Below are positions 35,824 through 48,900 of a stretch of 64,000 nt of DNA, piece by piece. The translations under genes were made by a program, and so were the position numbers. Under the pieces are notes generated by a model. It was not told the DNA's origin. It worked only from the letters and a program-made list of their open reading frames with translations, and ran no database searches. The stretch comes from Glossina fuscipes (taxonomy: Eukaryota; Arthropoda; Insecta; Diptera; Glossinidae): NCBI RefSeq assembly GCF_014805625.2, contig NW_023998415.1, forward strand, positions 40,005,613 through 40,069,612, read 5' to 3'. The number at the start of each line of letters is the position of its first letter. Position 1 is the first letter of the stretch.

Positions 35824-36160
35824 TGTGTTGGTCAATAAGTTCCGGAATTAAGTAAGAACTGTTTTTTTTTCTTTTTTTTCTCTTCTTTCTTTAATTCGAG
35901 CCCATTTATTAACACAGTTGGTCTCCATGGGTCATAAAATCAGTCCAACGCTTTTCAAATATTGCGTTGAAATGTTTTTTAGACCGACTTGTCAAGATCA
36001 CCTAAACAAACTTCAGTTTTCGTGTTGAGCTCAACATTTGATTTCAATCTCTGTCCTTGGATTATCCTTTTAAGATTTGCAGTTTTGCAGACAGTTACGG
36101 CTGAAGTCTAAATATCGAGAGTAAGATGTGTGGGGCAGCAGTATTGCTTTATGTAAGATG
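35824..36160 (-). pseudogene. Decayed mariner element, C-terminal end plus 3' terminal repeat (fossil 3)
   Basis: The plus-strand edge GTTGGTCAATAAGTTCCGG (about 35827-35845) resembles irritans-type mariner ends (GTTGGnnnATAAGTnCCGG pattern). Reading minus from about 36145: THLTLDI/SYSRYLDFS (from the PYSPDLA..DF segment), KDNPRTEIEIK, and in another frame KKHFNAIFEKRWTDFMTHGD followed by QLC and a stop at 35909-35911. This is the mariner C-terminus with several frameshifts. The lineage differs from the elements at 27.4 and 9.5 kb. Confidence 0.72.
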
Positions 36161-37672
36161 CATTTTTATGGAAATGCTTAACAAAATATTTAATCCCAGA
36201 AGGAACCTTCTTTAACGATTTTATATATTGGTAATCAAGATTAGTTGCAAAGGAAAAATTAGAAATCCCAGTTTAGAAACCAAGTGGTTTGTAAACTAGC
36301 CCTGTAACCCTTAGGTTATATTACGAAGGTTTAGAAAAAAAAAATCAGCCTAAGCAAGCTTATGCAAACGTAAGATATCAATCATATCAAGCTTTTGGGT
36401 CTAACTTTGTTTGCTTTTATTGCCTTAAGTACGCTAGTTGGGATACTTTGCCCTCTCTTTTTGCGAACAGACGCCTATCTACTTCATCTCATTGTAACGT
36501 ACATTAGGATTTTCACGGCCATTGAGTTCAACGTTTGGGCTTTACAAGAAAATAACTCTTGAGCAATCCCTTAACTTCTTTTCTTTTATTTATTTTTTTT
36601 TTTTTTGTAATATTTGTGGAGGCTTAATTCAACAATAATATTTGGTTTACCCTCTTGGAATTTTGATCGTTAGACTTTAAGTTACTCCATTTGTAGTTAT
36701 TTAAAGAAGTTTTAAAAAAATTTCCAAACCAATTTTTGCCACCTCGTTAGGGGAGTTAAAAATTTTGATTCATATTCTAATATAGCGCCTATTATTAGCG
36801 TCTATTGAAGAGTAACGCCAAGTAACAGTTGGCTGTATAAAGATTTCCGAAACCCGAAAAAATTTCTCAGAAACTGCAACAGAAATCAAGAAAGGCAGCG
36901 AGCAGTACTAAAGTTTTCCTCATTTCGATATTGTTGTCTTCGGCATACATTGTTTATACGCAATAAACGTTTTAAGCTGTCAACAGATTGAATTTTGATA
37001 TCTTTCAAAAATGGTTCCAACTTGGCATTTAACAATCGCTTTTTATGCCCGGGATCCTTCCAAAGCTTAACTTTCGTATTTCTTAATCACACTTATGGCC
37101 ACCAAAGTTCTTAAGAAATGTCTGACAGTACTGTACAAGCAATATGCCAGATAAGCGTTAGCATCTTTATGGATTATTGTAACGCAGCGTATGTAATGAC
37201 GCGGTTTGCTAAACTGTGCATAAAGAAATTATAACATAAACACGGAAGATTGAATGAAGCACGGATCGAGTGAAGTTTTGAAATTGTAATTCTGGTATTA
37301 ACCCAAATACAGAGGAAATTAACTGTTCAGTTAGTTACTCTTGCCTTTCTTTATCCTAAGTGTAGTCTTATTATCCTTTCATTTCTTGCACGTAGAAAAT
37401 TTAATTAACCCTCTTTGGTAGATATAATATAATACTAGTTCATTTAAATGTTAGCAAATGCAGAGATTCCGAAAACCATTGGAAACAATAGACAAATTTC
37501 CAAATTTAATCCAAAAGTATCGCAAACTGTGGCAGCGGGTCGTTGTTAAAACTCTCTGATGCAGTCTCTGGAATATTCGTGTGTCTCCTTGCGCCTGATT
37601 CTTGTGGCCATTAATGAAGTCTACGGCTTTTCTTTTTTTTTCACAACACCTGAAATCATCTTTTCTTATGTT

Positions 37673-37707
<35 letters not shown>

Positions 37708-38782
37708 TAGCGAACGTCTCTTGATGAGACAAAGCATACATTTTTCCCTTCATGAATTTTGTTGAAACGTATGACTTTAAACAAAACTTGCCCTTTCCCT
37801 TTGTTACTTTTCGCTTATTGTATGCAAATAGAAAAAGCAATTAGAAAAAATTGCCTACTTTTAGGTTTTTTTTTCTTTTTGTTATGACATGACTAAGGAG
37901 CGGCTGTTTAGTAAAAGTCTTTGATTGTCAGTAAAATTTTCAAATTCCTGGTTTCGCAAAAATCTCTTTCGATGCAGTTACAAATGAACAAATTATATCC
38001 GCTTCCGGCTGCTTCAGATGTTAGCATGTACTTGTGCTTTTCCTTCTATTACTGGCTTTTGTTATATATATTCAACGAGCTTGTATTGCATGACGAAATA
38101 TTCTTCCTTTTTTTTTATTACAACCGGCAAACATCCTTTAAAATCATTCACGCAAACGAAAGGATTTCTTATAATTTACCAGTCAAAGAATCAAAAAAAA
38201 AAAAAAATAAAAATAAAAAAAAATAAAATAATAATAATAATAAAAAAAAAAGAGAAAAAATAAAAAACAAAAACTTGAAAGAAAAAAAAATAAAAACAAT
38301 TTTTTATGAATGGTTTTTCTCTTGGTTGTTTTGACATTTTTATAAAAGCAAAAGTAAAAAGCTGAAAAACATTATTTTTTAAACTAAAGCATTATGTGTA
38401 AAAAAGCGACTTTCACATCGTTAATATAGTCTGAAGTACTAAAAGAGTCCGTCTGTGCACACCATTAGTTTTGACGCTTGCATTATATGATAATGCAACC
38501 GAAATTTCATCAAAGTGGTATGAGTGACATGACGACGGGTGACTAAAATCGCTGCACAACCCTTTTAGACTGCCATTCACATAATATATGCTTGGCGTAA
38601 TATATGCTTCCATGGCCATACCATACGTCTATGCGTGTACCAATGTATTTCTATTATAAACAAAAGTACTCCAGAGCCTGCTATTATATTGTATTTCAGC
38701 TGCATATATATATTCACTTTCATTTCGTCGAGTATTTATGTATCTATATGCATTAAGTTATATACATATATATATATATATC

Positions 38783-38825
<43 letters not shown>

Positions 38826-39237
38826 ATGTTTGTGTGCGTATATGCGCTGTTCTGTTCATATTCCACTTGAGACATTCTTTTGTTTTAAATGTTTGTGGTA
38901 GAGTTGCGAGATTTCTGTTTTTCTCTTATATATCCTTCATCCTTTAACTATATAGAAAATTTGTATGAAAAAAAAATAAAAAAAAATACATTTAAAAAAA
39001 TCTCCTTTCACTAAATTTCGTATGCATTAAAAATCATTTGAAAATTGTATGAATTTGAAAATTGTATGAAGATTTCGTTCAGTGTTTTGCTGTAGCTTAA
39101 GTCCGCTTTTTCGGCTTTTTTTTTTTTTTCATATTTGTTTCAGGCTCATTATATTCTCTACTTCATATGTGCATAAATGCATTTCATTTCATTTATATTT
39201 CAAGGCGTATCATTTCAGTCAGACATGAAAATTTTTT

Positions 39238-39271
<34 letters not shown>

Positions 39272-40560
39272 ATTTATATTTCGTTGAACAAACGCCTCGT
39301 TAGTCTGCTAAAGGCTTTCAAGTGTGATTAAAAATTCATTCGTTTTTATTTTTACATGTTTTTCTCTCAACATTTTTTGTTGTTTTGTTTTAAATTTTTT
39401 GTTAAAATAAAAACAAAAAATATTGTAAAACAATTGCTACATGAGCTCTTGCAATTTAAGTGGTTTCTTTTTTGTTTTTGTTTTTTTTTTTTTTTTTTTT
39501 TTTTTTGCAATTACACAATAAGGGATAAGGCTTTGTGTATTAGATGTATTGATGGAAAAGTATTCAAGCACATTTAATCGGATCTTAAGGTTATTTTTAG
39601 CCGTACCAAGCTAAGAAATTAACATGAATATGCATCGCTTACTGGCTTCCACGTCTCTATCAATCCCAAAAGCCTAAAGAACATTTTTTTTTTTTTTTTT
39701 TTATATATCTACATAAGAAAAACATGGTAACAAAAATGCAAAATCTAAACTGATTTCAATTAACATTCAAAAATCGATGCGATTTTAAGAATTCGTTATT
39801 TAGTGGCAACTGTCCTAATATGCCTAATTCTATCCTCCTAAGATGCAGTAAAAAGAGATAATTAATTTCCAAAATGTTAGTAATTTTTGAAAAGGTAACG
39901 GAATAAATGAACTTTTCTGTATTAAAAAAAAACGAATTCTACCCGTCCCGGTATACGTAATCACGCATTGAAATTGTTGCAGTTGGAGGCATACAAAAAG
40001 TAGCAAAGTCTGCATCGTAGGTGCTCTTATACTACTAAGCCTTGCGGTTGCGGTGCATTCGAAAGATGACAATCCATTGATAGTTAAAATAAAAACCGAT
40101 GTAATCTTAATTGATTTACAAGTCGCAAGTAATTCTTTATTTATCGAAAAAGTTGATAACACGCATTCTTGGCTTGGATTGAGAACTTCCTAATCTTGCC
40201 AGATATTCCCCCTATCTGTTGAAAACAAGAGCGCGTGAATAGCTTATTCGTTTTCGTTCCGGCAATGTCGATATTAAAGGTACCTAATGTTCCGATCGAT
40301 TAAACGTTGATCGATAAAGTCAATGAAATCCTTTGAACTGTTTATGTAAATATGGACACAATAAGCAGCCGGGTATTTCAATACTACATGAATTGAAAGT
40401 GAAAAATTTAGTAGATCGAATTTACATTTGCAAATGGCTGCTGATATGTAATGGAATTGAATCACTTTTTAATTTATTGATAAATAGCGACGAAAGGTAA
40501 GCCATATATGATATTAATGTTGGCAAAAATTCATACTAAACTACATACACCGTTAATCTA
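36161..40560. other. AT-rich non-genic stretch with simple repeats
   Basis: (AAT)n at 37672-37706. A/T-only cryptic DNA at 38190-38300. AT arrays at 38763-38816 and 39239-39268. T run at 39481-39506. T run at about 39686-39701. A short tandem TTTGAAAATTGTATGA lies near 39037-39070. The 36760-37150 stretch is a little richer in G+C but unrecognised. The larger minus frame at 37451-37840 spans the AAT array and is not called. Confidence 0.5.
37672..37706. repeat. (AAT)n microsatellite
   Basis: About 11 AAT units. Confidence 0.95.
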
Positions 40561-40870
40561 ACGATCTTGAAACGATTCGAAATGAAATTTTTAGTCAATT
40601 CGTCCGGTAGCCATTTTCCCTCCTTTCGGATCTTTTCAATTTCATATAGACGTCGAGAAAAAGTTAATTGATTCACATAGTTAAGTGCTCAACAGTTCTT
40701 TGAGAGTTTGAGTTGGGTTTTCATTCAATAAGTCTGGCAATTCATTGTCTTCGAACTTGTTTGCTCAAAATCGACAATTGCGATATGATGGGGCAGTCAC
40801 ACACCATACGCTTCTAAAAGCGTTTCGGCACTAGAATTCTTCAAATCAAAATGCACTTCTGAGCGGTCCA
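40561..40870 (-). pseudogene. Decayed mariner transposase, N-terminal half (fossil 4)
   Basis: The minus strand, read in about three frames, gives KNSSAETLLEAYGV (usual KK(T/S)AAET....AYGE), then KFEDNELPDLLNENPTQTLK followed by ELL, and LTFSRRLYEIEKIRKEGKW then LPDELTKNFISNRFK (usual S.RL..IGKI.K.GKWVPHEL......R). This is the helix-turn-helix DNA-binding half plus the linker of a mariner transposase. The catalytic half that should follow towards lower coordinates is absent. Several frameshifts and stops. Lineage assignment is not possible from this part alone. Confidence 0.82.
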
Positions 40871-41900
40871 CGATTAGTGTCTATATACCTTGAATATCTC
40901 AGTAAAATTAAACAGAAATGTATTACTTTATGCATAGGAAGGTGAACATCATCGAGTATAAATGTTGTGTGCTTTAATACTTGTCATTAGCTTATCATTT
41001 TCATCAATACCCACAAGCATCTGTTTTATTATTAATACACATTCACAATGAACATCTGGCAGATAGATATTTCCGACTACAAGTTCGTAGATTTTGCTCT
41101 GAAAAGTCTGATCAAGCTCGTTTCGCGAATTTGAACTTGAACGTCCGAATTTTGAAGAATCATTGTATTCTACAATGAATTAAATTTTTAAATTGTGGCT
41201 TCTTAACTTAAATCGATTTTAACTTTAATTTTTTTATTTATTTATTTTTTTTTTGCACATGGCGACTTAATAATAACAATGATTCAAAAACTTAACCGTA
41301 TATCAAGAAAAGAATGACGAAAAGCAAAAACAAAAAAAGTATTCAGTGAAAGTTTGGTTTGGTATTTTATTGCTCATTTTCGTCGGCCTCTTTTTTCCCT
41401 TCCTTGATATGTCTGCCATAAAATTTCGCGTGTCCATTTGACATTTAACCATGTTGACATATCTGACCGGCACTCATAAGTTTTCCTCTTCCTTTTGGAT
41501 TAGTTTGTCATTAACATTTTTGTCGTTCATTGCCCCTGCCGTTCCCGCTTTTCGTCGTCTCTTTTCATCCTTTAGTCGCTTTTTATTTCTTTCATTTCAT
41601 TACTTTAGGAATTCTTTCGGTTTTTGTTTTTGTCGTTTTAAATTAAAACATTTTTTTTGTTTTTTTTGTTTTTTTCTTATTTCTTCTACGAGTGGTTTTT
41701 CATGTAAGTAATCTTTGTGGTTGTTGTTGATTTTATTGTTGTTGGTGTTGTGCATGGCTTACATGTAATATCTTTTGGTGGATATTACACATATCACGTG
41801 ACAAAATCGTATAATTTGTATTTCTAAGAAATAATTAAAGAAAAAAAAAGTACAGAAAATTATATACATATATATGTGCATCAGTATGAACACATACGTA

Positions 41901-41933
<33 letters not shown>

Positions 41934-44017
41934 GTATATGTGTATACATATAATAAATTTGTTTCTAGGATACTTAACAATTTAAGAGAAAAGAAGAAAA
42001 GCAAATAAAAACAACTGAGTAATGGAGAAGAAGAAAGGAATCAGATTATTTGTTGTATAAGTTTCACTCATTCTGACATCCACCAAGAACTGGCGGTACA
42101 AAATTATAAGACCTAAACAAAAGATATAGCCTTAATTAATGCATACGGTGAAGAATGGAAAGTGTTAAGCCAAATGTGTGAATGCCATCCAAACAGATTG
42201 CTGCCATAGAACAAACACAGTGTCATTTATAAAGCAATACATTAGCTTGTTCACGTCCGATTGTTATGCACGATTGATAAAATGTCGATTAACAGTGTAT
42301 CTTACAAACACCGTTAACCTTAAGCAGGTGCCGTGTTTGGAATGTTCTATTTTGAAATAGGCCGTCTTAGCTTGCCGCTAGTCCGTACATTTTTTTTTTT
42401 TTTTACAATTTCCACACTTTATACAATTCATAGATAGGCTTAATTCTCATGCGAACTTGGCCACAAAAGCTAAATCGGCCGAAACAATATAACGAGATTG
42501 TAGTCATCAAGAGGGTTTCACGACAAAACTTATAAATCTTTCCAAGTTACCAAAACAAGCCTTGCATTTATGTTTAGCTTAAGTGTAAACTGATTTTATA
42601 ATATTTTTGTCATAACTCGATTATTTAGAAGAAATATCGATATTTGTCTAAAATTCGCATTTTCATAGACTTTTATACAAGTTTGCTGCCTATTTCTGCC
42701 TATTTCTAGAAAAAGTCCCAGCAAATAGAGTTTGTAACTCTTGCAAGTCTCCACGTTAGGGTGATGTCTTGAAACGGCCGCGACAGCAATATAATGCATC
42801 GCTGAGCTTAGTAAGCAAAGAAAAAATTCTTGCTTTTTCAAAATTCGACTTTATTCATCAACATAGCCGTCTTCAAGAGCTAGCTACACGAGCAATATAA
42901 GGACACTTCTTTTTCGTTGCGACATTAGTCGCTTGATAGCTAGATCTGGAAATCACGCATTATAGGACAGCAATTAAATGTAATCATCGACTTGTGAGAC
43001 ACGCTTGCTGCCCACTTGGAAAACGTCTTCTTTATGGCTAAATACTAAAAAATAAGTCATAGGTTGATTCTCAAAAAGCGGATCCCTTAAATTCAACAAC
43101 GACAGCAACCTATTCGACTACCATACTGCTAAGATAAGAGAAATGAATGCAAATGTTCTCATTAAGATAAAATCATACAATTACATCCTCTTGTTGTTGT
43201 TGTTGTTTTTAGTAGTGTTACACGGCGAGAGTTTCATTAGAATGGACTTGTTCGAAAACCGAGCCAAATGCCGAAATTGTTCCAAGGATATATAACTTTT
43301 TATGTGTACCGCGCTTTCCTATGCTTACTTTTGCGCATCATTATCCGAGATAACTCGGCAGCGCTAAACTGCGACTTATCCGATAAAAGGAAGTTTCTTA
43401 CGTTTTTGGGCTTTCTTCAATAAAGGACTGAATTTATTCAAAATTCCTAAGAGTTATATTTGCACGCTTCAACAGCCTCTGTTGTGAATTCTCTAAGACT
43501 TACATCTTACGATCATACCATAATACTATTGTTCGCGTGAGAAGGCATTAAAACATATAATTTTCGGATTTATTTGCGAATAACTCGACAAAAAATTTTG
43601 ATTTGCATGGATACTATATATACGCCGATCGTTCTAGTAATCGATAGAGAATCGCTTTAATAAAATACCAAAATGTTTTGCAAGTATAATGTTCGACTGG
43701 AGGGAGTGTTAGGTAGCAAGCATATGCATATTTCGCGAACTTAGATTACGTTTCGCAAAATCTCTGATTAATTATTTCCAAGGAATGCATATATAATTTG
43801 ATATATTTCACCCTTGCGATAAGGAATATCGTAACGGATGAAGATACTCACAAGAATTATGAAAATTAAAACTTTAAATATTTTATTTTTTTTTTTATTT
43901 ATTTATTTTTTTTTTTTGGGTTAAATAAATTTGGCTTTAAAGCAAACTGTTCAAACTTTAGAAAATAGTGACGATATTGGAATTTCTTGGAAAGAAGACA
44001 AGAGAAGAAAAGAAAAC

Positions 44018-44051
<34 letters not shown>

Positions 44052-44879
44052 AACGATAAACGATAAACGATAAACAGTAAACAAAGGAAGCCTAACAAAC
44101 GTCAGTTTTATGACGAATAATGTTATATTATAAGCTCACAAAGGGAGGATTAAAATTAAACAAAACATGTTTTCATTTACGTTTCACTTTGAAATTTAAA
44201 TAAACTTGAAACAAAGCCAGCATAGCAAGCACATCAAATAATATTTAAGGTATTCGCGTTAAAACATGAAACACTTACAAAATATGGAAAATGGACACAT
44301 AAGTTCATAGATATATGTTATATATGATATGTGTATGTATTGAAGAAATTCTTTATTACCGACATAAGGGATGACAATATGTGCATGTATGTGTGTTCGG
44401 ATATAGATTTAGGGATATATTTCACTTTCACTTTCTCACAAATTTCTTTGCCGAGAGAATTTCTCACCCTAAAGCGTACGCGAATACCTAAGGATATATT
44501 GTAAACTGAACTGAATTGATGTCTGACTAGGTTGGCATAGTTTAGGTGGAGTTTTACTTAATGGCTATAAGTACATGCGTATGCCTTCAAATAAACTAAG
44601 AATGAAATTTCTATTTACATATATGTGGGTGTAAGCAGAGAGAATTAACATTAAAATTGCTCCGGTGTCGGTGTGATATGTGTTTTCTTATTTTGTCTTT
44701 CTTGTTGTTTTCATTTTCTCATCGGTGCTTCATTTTATTTCTGTATTTTATTCTTCCTCCATATTTACGAGGGTGTTAAGTCATGTGTGCGGCAACATTT
44801 CTTTTATTCTTTCGACATCAAAGAGTGTTGCTAGTAATCATTTGTTTATGAAATCATAGACATATTCAAAGAGTTCTTA

Positions 44880-44910
<31 letters not shown>

Positions 44911-45548
44911 AGCTAACCTCTAGTTATAGTTAATCACCGAGTATCTAACATGCGTTTGATAATTGCCGCCTCTATTGTAAAAAAAAAATATCATAAAATA
45001 AGGAAGCAATTCTTAAATCTTTTAATACTCATGCGTTGCAAGTTTCCTTAACTCATCACATCTTGTTAGGTGTCTTCTTTAGTTTACCGCGTACAAAATA
45101 TTAATCTGGTTAAGCTTAATAGGTTGACTAACATGTTTCTTTTCTTTTAAACATGCTTACATGCTCGGGTATGCTTTTTAGATAATTCATTAATTACGTA
45201 TCACAAACTATTATTGCTCGATAAGAAACAAATGCTGCTCATAAATGTTTCCAAATCTTATGCTCAGATGAAACGGAATAAACAGGAGTAAATGGAAATT
45301 TTTAAAAAAAACTCTTCTACGGCATAACTTTTGGAACATGTGTTGCCCGTTAACTTAATTTTTATTCTAAATTCCTGTCGTGCTTTAGCTTCAAATAATT
45401 TCTCTTTCAATATGTACAACATGTTAGGCGAAATGTGATGTAAAGACAAATTAACGGCATCTCTCGCTTGCGTTAATCTGCAGAATTATGCCGAGCTTTG
45501 ATGACACTCAAGAAAACAAAAACACAAAAAAAAACCTATAGATAACTA
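40871..45548. other. AT-rich non-genic stretch
   Basis: AT arrays at 41898-41940 and 44885-44909. Pyrimidine-rich tract at 41480-41690. (TTG)n at 43193-43208. A run of about 29 at 44018-44046. CGATAAA triplication at 44055-44073. The minus frame 45264-45449 (61 residues) is non-simple but unrecognised. Confidence 0.5.
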
Positions 45549-45825
45549 CCGTCCGTATTTTTCGGACTATAAGACGCGCCGGACAATAAGACGCACTTCA
45601 AACTTATAATAAGAGTTTTAGAAAAATATATATTTTAATTGTTCACATAACTCGTATTAGCAATATTTAGTTCATCTTCACTTTCGATACTATCACTCGT
45701 CTCGTTAACGTCACAGTTCGTATTACTTTCATTTGAACTGTTGATGTTGTACCACACGCAGCCAAAATTCGAATTCACTTTTCTATGTAAAATGGGGTGC
45801 GTTTTATAGTCGGAAAAGTGCGATA
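45549..45825. mobile_element. Short terminal-inverted-repeat element (MITE-like, possibly pogo/Tigger-related)
   Basis: The left end CCGTATTTTTCGGACTATAA and then GACGCGCC is mirrored at the right end, whose reverse complement reads CGCACTTTTCCGACTATAAA then ACGCACC. The left end also has a near-tandem 17-mer: GGACTATAAGACGCGCC then GGACAATAAGACGCACT. TA lies next to the estimated ends. The minus frame 45635-45835 codes a short acidic peptide (ETSDSIESEDELNIANTS) before a stop. It could be the tail of a transposase or chance. The ACTATAAGACGC-type end is known to me from DNA transposon repeats in many animals; the superfamily is uncertain. Confidence 0.7.
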
Positions 45826-46560
45826 CAACATCCATAGCTCAAATGGATCGAATAGTCACTTATGCCTATTCACTAATATTTAGTTTGTTGCCCGCTTTCA
45901 TGGGTGGCTTTTTCACACTTGTCTTTAAAAAGCGATCCAACGCTTAACCCAATCCTTTACACATTTATTGTTACGCTGGCAATTCATTCACCTATAGATA
46001 GTTTTCTTTAGTATATTCAATGAATGAATTGTGTTTTATCTCCGAAAAAGAGAAACGCCGACATAGTCATATTTACTTAAAATCATATATAGAACAGTAT
46101 ATAGGTCGATAATTCACTATACTATATAGACAAAGAGCATTTTTTTTTTTTTTTTTTTTTTTGCACAAGTCGTCGATATTCATTAACTAGAGTTCCAGAA
46201 TGATATTATAACAACAATCCATCGCGCTTCATCAACATATGGAGGAGAGCTTTAGCATGCTCGAATTTTCGCGCAAAGCAAAGTGAATACATTGCCTTCT
46301 CAGTACGTTGATCGTGATGTCAGTTAATTCTTGCCAAAATCCTTTTGCAGACCGCATGAAATGTTAGCAGACATCGTTTGATGTTATTTTGATGCTTTTT
46401 GAAAATAATCTCGATTGTGTTGTTAGAGATACTATGGTATGAACAATTCGATCGATGCGCTATATATAAACTATATATATATATATATATATTTATATGT
46501 ATATTTATAAATTAATTCGTACTCGTATTAAATCGAAATTCCATTCGAGAGTAATTTGCC

Positions 46561-46563
<3 letters not shown>

Positions 46564-46599
<36 letters not shown>
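46564..46599. repeat. Poly-A run
   Basis: 36 consecutive A. Confidence 0.95.
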
Positions 46600-46604
<5 letters not shown>

Positions 46605-47106
46605 TAACTTTTCGTCAACCGAATAGGTGGTCTCGGGAATAAAATTTACTAGTTTTTCATTGGAATGTGAAAGTTGAATGCGATTGCTCTTCCCCTACGT
46701 TTTTTGCCTGACTATGGCATATAAACACTGACTATTGAATAAATATTGGCCAAGTAAACTATAAAACAGAAAACACTTATGTAGAAGGATGGAAGAAGAA
46801 GCAAACGAGTAAATAGATAAACAAGTAAACGGTTAGGGGAATGCGCAGAAATGTAAGGTAAGTTAAATTATATAACTGTCGGATTTATTACCTCAACTTA
46901 GCTATAAAACCGCTTTTTTATAATATCTTTTTTATTATCTCTTTATTTTAATTATAATTATAAAAGTTTTATTTATAACTACAAACATAACTACAAATCG
47001 TAAACTTTACGTGATATGGAGTTAAATTTTAAAAATATGCTTTGGGACGTAAGTTGGTTTTTTCTCGTTGTCCGAACGATCCGAAAGGAAAAAAACGTTC
47101 TCATTT

Positions 47107-47107
<1 letters not shown>

Positions 47108-47139
<32 letters not shown>
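47108..47139. repeat. Poly-T run
   Basis: 32 consecutive T. Confidence 0.95.
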
Positions 47140-47140
<1 letters not shown>

Positions 47141-47983
47141 GCATTATCCACTTTGGCCGCGCTCAAGTCTCTAAAAGTTGACTTTTTCATATATAGCTTA
47201 CGTACTAGATTTTAAATTGTTTTAAATATGGTAACGAGAAGAAATATTCAGAATTTTTTTTTTTTTTGCTCATCCCAAAGTTGGTTATATTGCAGTGATT
47301 GCCTGGTTGTCGACACATACTTTCTGATTTCTAAACATTCATTAGAAGGACTACTCGAGAGAAAACCGGTCTGGCATTTTTGCAGCATTTCAAAGGTATT
47401 TTCTTGGTATATGGCTACGGATTCACATGGTATTTACGCAAATATGTAAAGTTTTTTTTTTTATTTCTGAATGGACTAGAGTTCGAAATCCAACCACTGT
47501 TTGATAGATGGAGTTTTGTTGGAGACTTTAGACTAGCTCTGTTAAGATAATTGGTGAATTGGTCTCTTTGCTAATTAAAGTCGAATTTTGTCTTCATGTT
47601 TGTAATCAAATTTTGAAAACAATATCTCGCGAGCAATGCTCGCATTAAAGTGAACAGAAAAAATTGCAAAGGTGATCAGTGTTAATGGGGTTGGTAATAG
47701 AGTTAATAGAATTAGTTTGTAATTAGATTTTTTTTTTTTTTTTTTTTGAGGAAAAATCTTGAAGAAAAAAAGACGTAACATGTGTTAAGGTGTACGGTGC
47801 TGATATCTATCTATCTAGCATGTTCAGGCACTGAAAAGTTGTGCTCATAAAATTTGATCCTCACACTTTTCCTGGCATTAAGCGTCTGTGAAAGTTTCCC
47901 GTAAATAGATAAATATTAAATTAGAAAACTTATAAATTTGTTTAATTTCATGTAAAGAAAGCACAGCCCAACGATTAGTTGCC

Positions 47984-47999
47984 CCTCTCTCTCTCTCTA

Positions 48000-48034
<35 letters not shown>

Positions 48035-48041
48035 CTATCTA
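47984..48041. repeat. (CT)n / (CTAT)n microsatellite
   Basis: CT dinucleotides broken by AT at 47999, then CTAT tetramers from about 48011. Confidence 0.95.
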
Positions 48042-48854
48042 TTTCTATCGCTTTATATTTCATGAGTTCTCCTTCTCTTACTTCCCGCTCTATTAATACG
48101 TATTAGGCGTAAAAAAAAATAATTTATATATATATTATAATATAGTTTTAAGGCAAACGATTAGCGTGCTAAAAATGTATTAACGTAATTTCGTTTATAC
48201 ACAAAACGTAATAGCAATAAGAACAAAGACAAAAGAAAACTCTTATCTTTATACTAAGGTAATTCTTGTTTGTATGTTAATTCCTTTTTAGTTTTTGGTT
48301 TTCAAATATTTCGTTCGGCTTTTTTCACAATTCTACGGATTAATCAGATTAATACCATTGATAAGCGCAACACATTGACGGGGGAAAAGAAACACACACA
48401 CACACACATACACACAAGGAACAATTTCTAGTAAGGATTAAGTTAAGGATAGTTTATGGAATCCAGTCGAAAAATTTGCAATTGTATTTGTTTACGACTT
48501 TTGGAAGCTTTTCAAATGGTTTCCTGTGTCTGCAAAATAACTAAAAAAATAAAAAAACAAAAAATAGTAATAATAAAAAAGACAAAACAACAACACAAAG
48601 CTGTTAAATGTTTACTGCATTATGGGTAGCTGGCTGATTTGGTTAGTTGACTGAGAAATTAAATGCCAACATGCGGATAAATGAACGGATCGACGAACAG
48701 GGTAACGGACAGACAGATGGATTGATGTCTACACAGTATTTTCAATTATTTTTTTATTTTTTTTATTTTTTTATTTATTTTTTGCTTGGAAACTATAAGA
48801 ACTTGAAACTTGTTGGTTGGTTTTGCCAAAAAATTGTTTTTTGCGGGGTACAAA

Positions 48855-48900
48855 ACAACAACAACAACAACAACAACAGCAACAACAATAACAACAACAA
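48855..48900. repeat. (CAA)n microsatellite
   Basis: About 15 CAA units with CAG and TAA variants. Confidence 0.95.

Noticed and set aside
37451..37840. 129-codon minus frame
   Set aside because: It runs through the (AAT)n array, which codes poly-Ile. Nothing else is protein-like.
38488..38530. YDNATEISS as a mariner second-Asp motif
   Set aside because: Flanking translation does not follow the family and the match is only four residues.
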